From Pseudomonadales bacterium (GTDB lineage: Bacteria; Pseudomonadota; Gammaproteobacteria; Pseudomonadales; UBA5518): 64,000 bases of DNA. The DNA is taken from NCBI GenBank assembly GCA_022072145.1, contig JAJVIG010000010.1, positions 20,490-84,489 on the forward strand, written 5' to 3'. Shown one piece after another: positions 1 to 8,494 of the stretch (its first letter is position 1; each line of letters opens with the position of its first letter). A model generated the notes under the pieces. The model was given only the letters and a program-made list of their open reading frames with translations. It made no database searches and was not told where the DNA came from. Both the position numbers and the translations under genes were made by a program.

Positions 1-726
1 GGGGAGCCGCCGCTGCCGCCGTCGAACCTGCTGGGTGATCTGGCCGGTGGCGGCATGAACCTGGCCTTCGGCCTGGTCTGCGCGCTGCTCGAGTGCCAAC
101 GCTCGGGCCGCGGGCAGGTGGTGGATGCGGCCATGGTGGACGGGGCAGCCACGCTGGGCACGTTGCAGCACGGGCTGCTGCATGCCGGCTACCAGCGCCC
201 GCGCGGCGAGAACATGGTCGATTCCGGCGCGCATTTCTACAACACCTACGAGACGGCCGATGGCGAGTACATCGCCATCGGAAGTTTCGAGCCGCGGTTC
301 TACCGCGAATTGCTCGATCGGCTGGGCTTGGCCGAGGCGGACTTCCCCGAGATGGACGTCGCACGCTGGCCGGAATTCAGGGAGCGTTTCGCCGCGCTGT
401 TCAGGACGCGCACCCGGGCACAGTGGTGCGAGGTGTTCGAGGGTACGGACGCCTGCTTCGCTCCGGTGTTGTCACTGTCCGAAGCGCCGCAGCATCCGCA
501 CAATGTGGCGCGTGGCGTGTTCGTCGACGTGGCCGGCGTGGTGCAGCCGCGGCCCTCGCCGCGCTTCAGCCGCACCGACGGCGCGATCCGGTGCCCGCCG
601 GCGCGTCCGGGACAGCACACGCGGGAAGCCCTGGCGGAGTGGGGCATCGCCAGGGAACGTATCGACGAACTGCTCGGCAAGGGCGTCCTGGAGCAGACGA
701 GCGACGCCGGCGCCGGCGTGGTGTGA
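1..726 (+). CDS. CaiB/BaiF CoA-transferase family protein, alpha-methylacyl-CoA racemase-like (5' partial)
   Basis: The reading frame is open from base 1, so the start lies outside the window; 241 residues of the C-terminal part are visible. The segment PSNLLGDLAGGGMNLAFGL followed by GQVVDAAMVDG is the signature of the alpha-methylacyl-CoA racemase branch of the family III CoA-transferases. The first Asp of that second motif corresponds to the catalytic Asp of bacterial racemases, and the Glu of GSFEPRFY fits the conserved second acidic residue. The expected reaction is epimerisation of 2-methylacyl-CoA thioesters, or CoA transfer, in the cytoplasm during branched-chain or sterol side-chain breakdown. 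The SDR 36 bp downstream is probably co-transcribed. The family is secure; the exact substrate is not, and the part that would separate racemase from transferase is largely missing. Confidence 0.88.
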   Translation, partial: GEPPLPPSNLLGDLAGGGMNLAFGLVCALLECQRSGRGQVVDAAMVDGAATLGTLQHGLLHAGYQRPRGENMVDSGAHFYNTYETADGEYIAIGSFEPRFYRELLDRLGLAEADFPEMDVARWPEFRERFAALFRTRTRAQWCEVFEGTDACFAPVLSLSEAPQHPHNVARGVFVDVAGVVQPRPSPRFSRTDGAIRCPPARPGQHTREALAEWGIARERIDELLGKGVLEQTSDAGAGVV

Positions 727-762
727 ACGGGCAGGTCCGACTGCATGGGGAGGTAACTCGCG

Positions 763-1620
763 ATGGGACGACTACTGGAAAACGCCAGGGCATTCGTCAC
801 CGGCGGTGGCATCAGCGTGGGGCGCGCCTGCGTGGAGCGCTTCGTGCAGGAGGGCGCGCAGGTTGCGTTCCTGGACATCCACGCGGGCCGCACGCAGGCG
901 GTGATTGACGCCACCGGCGCGCTCGGCTACGTGGCCGACATCGCGGATCGCGAGGCCGTGTTCGCCGCCGTGAACGATGCGGCGGCGAAGATGGGCGGTC
1001 TCACGGTGCTGGTGAACGTGGCCTCCGTGATGGAGGGCGGCCGCGTGGTGGACACCAGCGAGGCGCAGCTGGACCGCATGTTCGCGGTCAACGTGAAAGG
1101 GTATTACTGGGCGACGCAGGCGGCGGTGCCGCACATGCTGAGCGCGGGCAAGGGCAGCATCGTGCAGTTCGGCAGCGTGGCGGCGACGCATCCCGGCTGG
1201 GGCGAGTCCTACGGGGTCGTGAAGGCCAGCCAGCTGGCGCTCGCCTACCAGTGCGCGATGGAATACGCGCCGGCGATCCGCTCCAACGCCGTGATCTGCG
1301 GCTGGATCCAGGATTCGCCGTCGTCGCGGTTGCTGCAGACCATCCCGGAGGTCATCGGGCCGATCATGGCCGACCACCCCATGCACCGCGGTGCGAGCTC
1401 GGAGGAACTCGCCAACGTCTGCCTGTTCCTGGCCTCCGACCTGGCGAGCGCGATCAACGGTGAAACCGTGGTCGCCGACGGTGGCCAGACGCGCACGCAG
1501 GGCAACCTCAACGCGCTGATGCAACAGATGGGGCCGCTGTTCGCCGGCAACCCCGAACTGCTCGCCCGCAACCTCAGGAACCTCGCGGCGGTCACGCCGG
1601 ACGAACTGATGAAGCCCTGA
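763..1620 (+). CDS. SDR family oxidoreductase
   Basis: A 285-residue classical short-chain dehydrogenase/reductase. The dinucleotide site is an atypical TGGGISVG at residues 13-20, and the usual NNAG appears as NVAS near 85. The catalytic Ser138, Tyr150 and Lys154 are all present (YGVVK). The C-terminus has the usual ADGG before a longer tail of about 40 residues. It should oxidise or reduce an alcohol or ketone with NAD(P) in the cytoplasm. Its position just behind a CoA-transferase/racemase suggests a hydroxyacyl-CoA or steroid-type substrate, but that is inference. The start is supported by GGGAGG upstream of ATG 763. It converges on the minus-strand RidA-like gene with only 30 bp between. 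Confidence 0.88.
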   Translation: MGRLLENARAFVTGGGISVGRACVERFVQEGAQVAFLDIHAGRTQAVIDATGALGYVADIADREAVFAAVNDAAAKMGGLTVLVNVASVMEGGRVVDTSEAQLDRMFAVNVKGYYWATQAAVPHMLSAGKGSIVQFGSVAATHPGWGESYGVVKASQLALAYQCAMEYAPAIRSNAVICGWIQDSPSSRLLQTIPEVIGPIMADHPMHRGASSEELANVCLFLASDLASAINGETVVADGGQTRTQGNLNALMQQMGPLFAGNPELLARNLRNLAAVTPDELMKP

Positions 1621-1650
1621 GGCGGCGCGTGGGGCGCTGGCAGCCCCTGA

Positions 1651-2055
1651 TCAGTCGATCACCGCCACCGCGGAGATCTCGACCAGCATGTCCGGGTGAC
1701 CCAGCGCCTGCACGCCGACCAGCGTCGAGGCATTCGGCGGGAAGGGCTGGTCACCGAGTGCGTCGTTCAGCGCACGCCCGAACTGCTCCATGACTTCCGG
1801 GTTCAGGTTCTTCACGTACATGACGCTGCTGACCACGTCGCCGGGGCAGGCACCGGCGGCGGCGAGCGCGGTCGCGAGGTTCTGCAGCACCTTGACCGTC
1901 TGCGCGTAGTAGTCGCCCGCTCCGACCAGGCGCATCTCGTGATCGAAAGCGCCCTGGCCGGCGACGTAGACCGTGCGGCTGCCGGAAGCCACCACCAGTT
2001 GCGAATAGCTCGGCAATTTCATCAGGGTGTCCGGATTGATGTGCTGCTTCGTCAT
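1651..2055 (-). CDS. RidA/YjgF/UK114 family protein, atypical
   Basis: A 134-residue protein of the trimeric RidA/YjgF fold, seen in VYVAGQGAFD, DYYAQTVKVLQNL and the C-terminal VEISAVAV. Canonical RidA hydrolyses reactive enamines and imines from PLP enzymes and needs an Arg in the PARxxVGV strand; here that strand reads PNASTLVGV, so the Arg position is Ser110, while Glu126 is kept. This points to one of the Rid subfamilies without proven deaminase activity. It is the last gene of a five-gene minus-strand operon, and its ATG overlaps the MOSC stop codon by 4 bp (ATGA, 2052-2055), which implies translational coupling. Function within the operon is unknown. Confidence 0.85.
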   Translation of the reverse strand: MTKQHINPDTLMKLPSYSQLVVASGSRTVYVAGQGAFDHEMRLVGAGDYYAQTVKVLQNLATALAAAGACPGDVVSSVMYVKNLNPEVMEQFGRALNDALGDQPFPPNASTLVGVQALGHPDMLVEISAVAVID

Positions 2056-2981
2056 GCGGGGTTCTCCGTTGGTGGGTAGTGATTCGGCTGGCGGGGTTCC
2101 AGCAGGACCAGCGGGTCGCCGACCGCGACGGTCCCCGGGCGTTCGACGACCACATTGACGCCGAAGCGGCGTTGGCAATGATCCACCAGGCTGCGCATCA
2201 GGCGCGGGCGTTCCGGCACCGCGCACCAGTCCTGCGCACGCACGGTCATGCTGCAGCGCACGGTGGCGCTGTCCACGCGCAGCACGGCGTTGCCGATCTG
2301 CAGCCGGGCGCCGATCCAGTCGTTCTCGGTCAGTGCCGCGATGCCTCTTGCCTCGATCAGCAGGTTCGGCCGGAACCGCTGCACTGCGGTGTCGGCATCC
2401 GTGTGTTGCGCCAGCCAGGCCAGCGAGTCGGTGGTCAGCAGATGCACCGGAAACGCATCGTAGTAGGCGCCGGGTGGCGTCGCGTTTCCCGCCAGCAGCG
2501 CGAGCACGTCCACCGCCACCCCGGCGAAGTCCGGTGCGGCTTCGTCCGACTGCAGCGCCATCGCCTGCGCGAACTCCTCGTCGGTGCGCGCGGAGGCGAG
2601 CCGGTAATGCGCACGGTTCGAGGGATGCGCGCGCGGCGCGAGCCGCAGCCGCTGGCCGAGTGCCTCGCCGAGCCGGGTCGCGGTCGCGGGGTCGCGCGCA
2701 CTCAGGCGTTCGCCCCGCGGCGTCTCGATCAGCACATCGGGGACGTCCGCGTCGTAGCAGTCGGTGCCCGGCTGCGCCCCGGGCAGGTGCCGCGCGCGGT
2801 ACTGCAGCAGCGCTGGCCATTTCTTCGCGTTGCGGATTTCACCCTTGTGCTCGTCGATGACGGCCCAGCAGCGATCACCCGCCAAGCCGAGCGTGCCGAG
2901 CAGGACAGAGTCGACGGTCTCACCGCCCATGCTCTTGACCGGGTAGCGCCAGATCTCCTGCAGATGCCCGAGCGTCCTCAC
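2052..2981 (-). CDS. MOSC domain-containing protein
   Basis: A 309-residue cytoplasmic protein with an N-terminal MOSC beta-barrel domain (YPVKSMGGE at 13-21, GDR at 35-37) and a C-terminal MOSC domain (RFRPNLLIE at 202-210, RCSMTV around Cys243). In mARC-type proteins the Cys of this region ligates the molybdenum cofactor, so Mo-cofactor binding and N-oxygenated-compound reduction are plausible but not shown. The start is a GTG at 2981 that overlaps the stop of the upstream SnoaL-like gene (GTGA, 2978-2981). Its own stop overlaps the RidA-like start. A longer in-frame reading through the upstream gene exists but crosses a separate coding frame and is rejected. Confidence 0.82.
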   Translation of the reverse strand: MRTLGHLQEIWRYPVKSMGGETVDSVLLGTLGLAGDRCWAVIDEHKGEIRNAKKWPALLQYRARHLPGAQPGTDCYDADVPDVLIETPRGERLSARDPATATRLGEALGQRLRLAPRAHPSNRAHYRLASARTDEEFAQAMALQSDEAAPDFAGVAVDVLALLAGNATPPGAYYDAFPVHLLTTDSLAWLAQHTDADTAVQRFRPNLLIEARGIAALTENDWIGARLQIGNAVLRVDSATVRCSMTVRAQDWCAVPERPRLMRSLVDHCQRRFGVNVVVERPGTVAVGDPLVLLEPRQPNHYPPTENPA

Positions 2982-3481
2982 TTCGTGTACGCCCCGGGTT
3001 TCCACAACTGCTCCTCGAGGCGCAGCTTCGCGATGCGCCAGCCGGCGGGTGTGCGCACCGCATCGACCGTGTAGGTCCCGCCCGCGGCCAGCGTGCGGTT
3101 GTGCATATAGAAACGCAGGGTCGCCGTGTCCCCGTGCATTTCGACGATGTGGTTCGATACGAAATGCCACGGAACCCCGTCGTAACCCCGGCGGTGGCCG
3201 AGGCTCTTCGACAGCCAGGCGAAGATCGCCTCGAATCCGGCCAGGTGTTCGTCGAGCGCGAGCGGGTTGCGCCCCACGCCCACGTACGCGGCCACCGCAT
3301 CGGGCGTGAAGGTGTTCGCTAGCAACTCGCGGTCCAGGGTATCGATGCCCCACGCGTAGCGGCTGCTCAGTTCGATCACGTCGAGGCGATCGGCGGTCGT
3401 GTCGGATGCCGTGGCGAGCGGCGGCGCCAGGCCGAGGTACAACGCGAAGAGTAGTGCGGCGCCTGCCTTGAATGGGGTCAT
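2978..3481 (-). CDS. SnoaL/NTF2-like domain protein, exported
   Basis: A 167-residue protein with an N-terminal signal peptide (residues 1-25, hydrophobic core ALLFALYLGLA, cleavage likely near ATA-SD). The mature part is a SnoaL-like/NTF2-like alpha+beta barrel: an N-terminal helix IELSSRYAWGIDTLDRELL, then the strands WHFVSNHIVEMHGDTATLRFYMHN and GGTYTVDAVRTPAGWRIAKL. Such folds bind small hydrophobic ligands or act as isomerases or dehydratases. The export signal places this one in the periplasm. Start and stop both overlap neighbours by 4 bp, so it is made with the membrane and secreted proteins upstream. The specific activity is unknown. Confidence 0.78.
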   Translation of the reverse strand: MTPFKAGAALLFALYLGLAPPLATASDTTADRLDVIELSSRYAWGIDTLDRELLANTFTPDAVAAYVGVGRNPLALDEHLAGFEAIFAWLSKSLGHRRGYDGVPWHFVSNHIVEMHGDTATLRFYMHNRTLAAGGTYTVDAVRTPAGWRIAKLRLEEQLWKPGAYTK

Positions 3482-4545
3482 CTGCGTGGTTGCTCCGGTG
3501 CGTTGGTGGATGCGCGCGAACGTGGATCATCGCGTGCGGGCGTCAGATAGACCAGCACGACCATCACGATTCCCAGCGCCGCGAAGCCGTAGTTCCCGGC
3601 CGGTGTGCCGAGCTGGCTGGTACCGCGCACGTAGGTCGCGAAGATAACGTCCGTCTGGTACAGGTACAGGCAGGCGAAGAACGATACCCACAGCAACGGG
3701 AAGATCCGCAGCCACCCGTCCAGCGGCCGCTCGGCCTCGCGGGGGCGGAACCGGTAGATCCACGCGTTCACGCAGATCAGGATCGCGGTGCCTGCACCCG
3801 CGAGGAAGTACCTCCCGAATCCCTGGCTCAGCACGGTGAACGGGCTCTGGAGCAGGACCGAGAGCAGATTCGTCGCCAGGCCCACGCCCAGCGCGGACAG
3901 CGACCAGCCGATGACTCCGTAGCCCCTGGATCGGGCGCGCTCCCACAGCAACCAGCGTGCGCTCACCACGAAGGCCATCGCCAGTGTGCTGGCCCACAGG
4001 TAGCTGGTCGAGGGGACCGAATACCAGAACGGTTGCAGCGAGACCGCGGCGGAATCCCATACCCACCAGTGCAGCATCGGTCCCATGTTGTCGAACGGAA
4101 CGTAGAACATCTGCATCGCGAACGCGGCGCAGGCGGCTTCGCGCAGGCGACCGCAGGGCGCGTCCGCCAGCCCCATGCGCCGGACCAGCATGAACGTCGG
4201 GTACACGATGGCGGGGTAGAGGGCGGCGATGTAGAGCGGCAGGTGGTTGTAGTAGAGCATCACCGTGAATTCGCCGTGCCAGAAATTGTCGACGAAGTTG
4301 TAGGAAAGCAGTTCGACGATCAGGCCGTAGAAGATCGTCGCAAGCCAGGTCCAGACGTACGCCGGATCGTGCTCGCGTCGCGCGCTGCGCACGGCGTGCA
4401 GCAGGCTCAGACAGGCGCCGGCGATCATCAGGCCTTCCACCAGCGGCATGCTCCAGTGCAGCAGATCGAACGGGTTGTTGAACCAGATCATGGCCTGCCT
4501 GGCTTCCTCGTTGCGCATGGCGTGGGCGATGTGTTCCGTGTTCAT
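3478..4545 (-). CDS. Polytopic membrane protein of unknown function
   Basis: A 355-residue integral membrane protein with about nine hydrophobic segments, for example residues 35-52 and 68-85, and a last one near the C-terminus (GFAALGIVMVVLVYLTPA). It is rich in Trp, Tyr and Phe, with the aromatic stretches HWWVWDSAAVSLQPFWYS and YNFVDNFWHGEF; no transporter or enzyme family is recognisable. The start ATG overlaps the stop of the upstream secreted protein (ATGA, 4542-4545), so the two are coupled and may act together across the inner membrane. An upstream in-frame extension would run through the neighbouring gene and is not used. I do not recognise the family. Confidence 0.75.
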   Translation of the reverse strand: MNTEHIAHAMRNEEARQAMIWFNNPFDLLHWSMPLVEGLMIAGACLSLLHAVRSARREHDPAYVWTWLATIFYGLIVELLSYNFVDNFWHGEFTVMLYYNHLPLYIAALYPAIVYPTFMLVRRMGLADAPCGRLREAACAAFAMQMFYVPFDNMGPMLHWWVWDSAAVSLQPFWYSVPSTSYLWASTLAMAFVVSARWLLWERARSRGYGVIGWSLSALGVGLATNLLSVLLQSPFTVLSQGFGRYFLAGAGTAILICVNAWIYRFRPREAERPLDGWLRIFPLLWVSFFACLYLYQTDVIFATYVRGTSQLGTPAGNYGFAALGIVMVVLVYLTPARDDPRSRASTNAPEQPRR

Positions 4546-6344
4546 GGCGTGGCGTCCGTGGCGGGCTGCGTGGTGGGGCGCGGCGTGATGCGGAACAGCT
4601 CCCAACCCGCCTCGCCCGCGGCCGTATCGAGGTTCGAGTAGGTGGAGCCGCCGAGAAACAGCTCGTCGCCCATCACGATCGCGTTGCGAATACCGTTGTT
4701 CGCGGGGTTGCCGAAGCCGTCGCGGGTCAGCACCAGCGGCGGGCGCTGCGGGTCGTCGAAGCGAAGCAGGTCGAAGCCCGGCGTCTGCGCCTGGGGTGCC
4801 CGTTGATCGGCCAGGGTGCGCAGCACGTAGCAGGTCCACCGGCAGTCGGTGTCGTCGCGGATGGCTCGCATCCCGCCTGCGATATCGAAGGTGCCGACGT
4901 ACAGGCTGTCGCGGTAGCGCACCATCGTCCACGTGTAGTCGTTGAAATACTCGTCGTAACCGGCGTCGCCGAACAATGGCGTCAGCCCCAGCCGGTTCGG
5001 CTGCAGCGACCAGTGACCGTCGCGGTAGCTCCACAGCCGCGCCTCGCCATAGAGCAGTTCGGTGTGCGGATGCTCCGGGTCGGTGAAATCGGTGCGAAAG
5101 AGGTGCGTGCGGCGATGCGCCCTGACGATGCCCAGCGCCGCGTCGAGCAGCACCGACGGATGCCGTTTCGCGAGTTCCAGGAAACCCTGCCCGGGCGGGA
5201 AGATCGTGCCCCAGTAGACCTTGCCGCGGAATTCCTCGATCGCCCCCATCAGCCAGGAGCGCGCAATCGCGGGGTCGGGATCGAAATCGCCGGCATCCAG
5301 CACGTGTTCGAATGCCGCGGGCCGTGCCGGCGTGAATCCGTCGGCGGGCATCTCGCCCGACAGGAACATCCCCGCCGGGCGCTCGCTGCCACCCCAGGTG
5401 GTGACGATCAGGCGGTCGCCGTGCTGCAGGAACTCGGCTCCGGCGCCGGCGTCACCGAGATCCCCGACGACAGCGAAACCTGGCGTGGCGCTGTGCTCCT
5501 TGCCGCTGCCGAACGGGTGCTGCCGGTCGCCTTGCCAGCGCAGCAGGTGGTTCGGGTGCGCCGAGGAAAACATCTCGGAACCGAGCAGCAGGTACAGCGC
5601 GTCGCTGCCGTCGGGGTGCCGGAGCACGCGGAAGCGACGCACGTTCACGTAGCCCTGGATCCGTGTGCCGTCGATGAACTCGCCCGTGTTACCGTCGAAG
5701 GCGAGCAGGAACACGGAGTCGTCGTCGCGCACCAGCGGGTTGGACGCCATGAACACCACGCCGGCGTGGCTGCCGGCGGCGCGGAAACCGAAGCTGCGCG
5801 ACAGGATGTGCCGGAACACGGGGCTGTCCGATCGGGCCTGGCGAACGAGGCCGGAGACGCGGTTTCGCCAGAAGATCTGTGGTGGGCGCCAGTCCGCCTG
5901 CAGCCGCGAAGCACCCTCGGGCCACATCCATCCCGTCTCCGGAGTCTGCTGATCCGGATAGTGCGAGCGCCAGGTCTCGCAGGCCCAGTTCGGGTTGCGA
6001 CTCGGCGTGAGATGGCCGCTGACCATCATCCAGCCGCACCAGCCGTTGCCGAGAGACGAGAACCAGAGGTTGTCGTCACTCGCTGCCATGGCCCAGAGAT
6101 AGCTGCCGTTGCGCTTGCCGATTGCCCCGTCGCCGGGTTGCGCGGCGGGCGTGCCGGCCTCGGGCAGCAGTGGCCCGAGATACCGGTTGCGCGTATCGCC
6201 GATGCCGTAGAACCACTCGTCCACCGGTGCCCTGACGATGCGCTCGACGTGCAGATCGTTCGCCGGCAGGGAATCTGCGCGGCCCGGTGTGGTCATCGCT
6301 GCGCAGAGCGCACAGCAGACGACGATCGATCTGCAGAAATTCAT
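4542..6344 (-). CDS. Secreted protein of unknown function (600 aa)
   Basis: The first gene of the five-gene operon. It encodes 600 residues with a signal peptide (residues 1-24, ending near GRADS). The mature sequence is made of many short beta-type segments with recurrent Trp and Gly-Asn/Asp turns (LWAMAASDDNLWFSS, LLAFDGNTGEFIDG, LYLLLGSEMF, LYVGTFDIAGGMR), which looks like a beta-propeller. This is inference: no canonical repeat signature is visible. Four Cys occur in pairs (WCGWM/WACE and DCRWTC), compatible with periplasmic disulfides. ATG 6344 is chosen because it gives a proper signal peptide; a longer in-frame reading adds an unlikely Arg-rich lead. It is divergent from the YejM-like gene, so 6345-6514 should hold both promoters. 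Confidence 0.72.
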   Translation of the reverse strand: MNFCRSIVVCCALCAAMTTPGRADSLPANDLHVERIVRAPVDEWFYGIGDTRNRYLGPLLPEAGTPAAQPGDGAIGKRNGSYLWAMAASDDNLWFSSLGNGWCGWMMVSGHLTPSRNPNWACETWRSHYPDQQTPETGWMWPEGASRLQADWRPPQIFWRNRVSGLVRQARSDSPVFRHILSRSFGFRAAGSHAGVVFMASNPLVRDDDSVFLLAFDGNTGEFIDGTRIQGYVNVRRFRVLRHPDGSDALYLLLGSEMFSSAHPNHLLRWQGDRQHPFGSGKEHSATPGFAVVGDLGDAGAGAEFLQHGDRLIVTTWGGSERPAGMFLSGEMPADGFTPARPAAFEHVLDAGDFDPDPAIARSWLMGAIEEFRGKVYWGTIFPPGQGFLELAKRHPSVLLDAALGIVRAHRRTHLFRTDFTDPEHPHTELLYGEARLWSYRDGHWSLQPNRLGLTPLFGDAGYDEYFNDYTWTMVRYRDSLYVGTFDIAGGMRAIRDDTDCRWTCYVLRTLADQRAPQAQTPGFDLLRFDDPQRPPLVLTRDGFGNPANNGIRNAIVMGDELFLGGSTYSNLDTAAGEAGWELFRITPRPTTQPATDATP

Positions 6345-6514
6345 CCGACGAATCCCACCCGTCCCCGCGCACGATCTTAAGGCGACTTTAAGGATTGCCC
6401 TCCAGATTGTCATCCGGTGTGCCCGGCGTCGGCCGGTTGCCCACCGCGGAGCGCCGCCGGCGCAACGTTGCCCGGGCGCGAGCACGGACCCGCCAGAGGA
6501 CATCGATTCGCCAC

Positions 6515-8374
6515 ATGCCGCGCACTCTTGGCTACTTCTTCGCGCTGTCCTGGTTTCACATGCTGTGGGTGACGTCGGCGTTCCTGCGCGACGGCCAGCC
6601 GGATCCCGCGCTCGACGGCACGGCAGCCTTCCATCTGCTGGTCTGGCTGACCTACAGCGCGCTCTATCTGGCGCCGGCGCTGCTCTCGGCCTGCGCGGTG
6701 TGCCTGTGGCAACGACGGCCCTCCTGGCTGGTGCCGTGCGTCGCGGTTTCGACGACCGCCGCCTGCATCGTGTTCATGCGCGCCGACAGCGTGATCTTCG
6801 ATCTCTACCGTTTTCACTTCAACGGCTTCGTGCTGAACCTGCTGAGCACCCCCGGAGGGATCGAGTCGCTGGGCGGAGACGCCGGCAGCTATCGTTCCGT
6901 GGCGACCATCGCGGCAGGGCATCTGCTGGTCCAGGCGGTGTTGTGGCCTGCGAGCGGCTGGCTCGCCGCGCGGCGAATCGTGCCGGCCGGCTGGCGGCAT
7001 GCGTTCGCCGTGCTGCTGCTGGCGATGGTCGGCGAGCGCGTGATGTTCGCCGTGGCCGACATCGGGAACGACGGACCGATCCTGGCGGCGGCGCAGATCT
7101 ATCCGTACTACGGGCGCACCACCTTCCGCAGCATGGCGGCACGCTTCGGCGTGCGACCGGTGCCGCGTTCGGAGAATCCGGCACCGGCGCGCGCACGCGG
7201 TGCCCTGCGTTATCCCGCGGCGGACGTCGCGTTCACCGCGGTCGCGAAACCGCCCAACGTGGTGATCATCGCGGTCGAATCGCTGCGCTGGGATAGGCTC
7301 GACGCGACGATCATGCCGAAGCTGTGGGGCTTCGCTGCGCGCGGCCAACGCTTCACACAACACTACTCGAGCGGCAACGGTACGCGCGAAGGACTGTTCG
7401 GGATGTTCTACGGACTGTACGGCTCCTACTGGCAGAGCTTCCTGCACGAGCGCCGCGGTCCGCTGCTGATGGAGCGGTTCCGGCAACTCGGGTACCAGTT
7501 CGATCTGCGCACCAGCGCGCGGTTCAGTTATCCCGAGTTCGACCAGACGCTGTTCGCGGGCATTCCCGGCGATGCGTTGCACGAGGCGAGTGGATCGATG
7601 CCGCCGGCCGCGCGCGATGCGGCCAACGCAGGCGCGCTGATCGAGTTCCTGCGCCGCCGTGACCGCACGCGACCGTTCATGAGTTTCTTCTTCATGGAGT
7701 CGACGCACGCGCGCTACGATTTTCCCGCCTCCGCGGTCATCGCGCGCCCGTACCTCGAGGACGTCGACTACGCGCGCATGAGCCGGCGGGAACTGGCGCC
7801 GCGAATCGACGCGCTGCTCAACCGCTACACCAATGCCGCGCACTGGATCGACCACCAGATCGGACGGGTGCTCGACGAGATCGAGACACAGGGCTTGCTG
7901 GAGAACACCATCGTGATCGTCACCGGCGATCACGGCGAGGAGTTCATGGAGAAGGGCGCCTGGGGCCACAACTCGGGTTTCGTCGAGGAACAGATCCACG
8001 TGCCACTGGTGACCTGGCTTCCGGGCGAACCGCACCGTGTGGTGTCGGCGCTCGGCAGCCACGTCGACATCGCCACCACCTTGCTGCAGGCGCTCGGTGC
8101 GCCGCAGGACCCGGCCAGCTACTCGCTGGGACGTCACCTGCTGGACAACTCGCCGCGCGACTACATCGTAAGTAGCGACTGGCACAGCATCGCCGTGATA
8201 TCGGCCGACCTGAAGTACCGCATCGCGTACACCAACCGTGGCGGCGACTTCTGGCAACCCACGACGTTCGACGATGCCGCGCTCGGGCCGTCCGAAGAAG
8301 CCCGGGTTCTGGCCAGGAACCGTCCGCTGCTGCTCGCTGCCGTGGCGGAGTGTTCGCGGTTCCGGGCGCGGTGA
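6515..8374 (+). CDS. YejM/PbgA-like inner-membrane sulfatase-family protein
   Basis: A 619-residue protein. Residues 1-200 carry about five membrane segments (a DUF3413-like N-terminus) and residues 245-600 an alkaline-phosphatase/sulfatase domain. It matches the layout of E. coli YejM (PbgA), including MPKLWGFAARGQRFTQHYSSGN and GMFYGLYGSY. YejM controls LPS synthesis through LapB/FtsH. The family metal and nucleophile positions look intact: Thr290 in SGNGTREG, Asp472-His473 in TGDHGEEF and His485 in WGHNSG. This protein could therefore be a working phosphoethanolamine- or glycerol-phosphate-transferase-type enzyme instead of a pure regulator. The active domain would face the periplasm. ATG 6515 avoids a 40-residue Arg-rich extension; its ribosome-binding site is weak. 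Confidence 0.82.
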   Translation: MPRTLGYFFALSWFHMLWVTSAFLRDGQPDPALDGTAAFHLLVWLTYSALYLAPALLSACAVCLWQRRPSWLVPCVAVSTTAACIVFMRADSVIFDLYRFHFNGFVLNLLSTPGGIESLGGDAGSYRSVATIAAGHLLVQAVLWPASGWLAARRIVPAGWRHAFAVLLLAMVGERVMFAVADIGNDGPILAAAQIYPYYGRTTFRSMAARFGVRPVPRSENPAPARARGALRYPAADVAFTAVAKPPNVVIIAVESLRWDRLDATIMPKLWGFAARGQRFTQHYSSGNGTREGLFGMFYGLYGSYWQSFLHERRGPLLMERFRQLGYQFDLRTSARFSYPEFDQTLFAGIPGDALHEASGSMPPAARDAANAGALIEFLRRRDRTRPFMSFFFMESTHARYDFPASAVIARPYLEDVDYARMSRRELAPRIDALLNRYTNAAHWIDHQIGRVLDEIETQGLLENTIVIVTGDHGEEFMEKGAWGHNSGFVEEQIHVPLVTWLPGEPHRVVSALGSHVDIATTLLQALGAPQDPASYSLGRHLLDNSPRDYIVSSDWHSIAVISADLKYRIAYTNRGGDFWQPTTFDDAALGPSEEARVLARNRPLLLAAVAECSRFRAR

Positions 8375-8494
8375 GAGCGTTGAGAACGGAGGGCGCGCGG
8401 CGCTGTACCGCAGCGAAAATTCCCCTATTCTTCTGCCGGGGCTGATGTGGCGGCACCTTCGGGCTGCCGGAGCGGCGACAGGAGGCGCTGAGCC

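Noticed and set aside
2052..3530. A 492-aa MOSC protein including the upstream reading frame
   Set aside because: The first 180 residues overlap the SnoaL-like gene in another frame and are Arg-rich noise; the GTG at 2981 gives a normal MOSC N-terminus and a GTGA junction.
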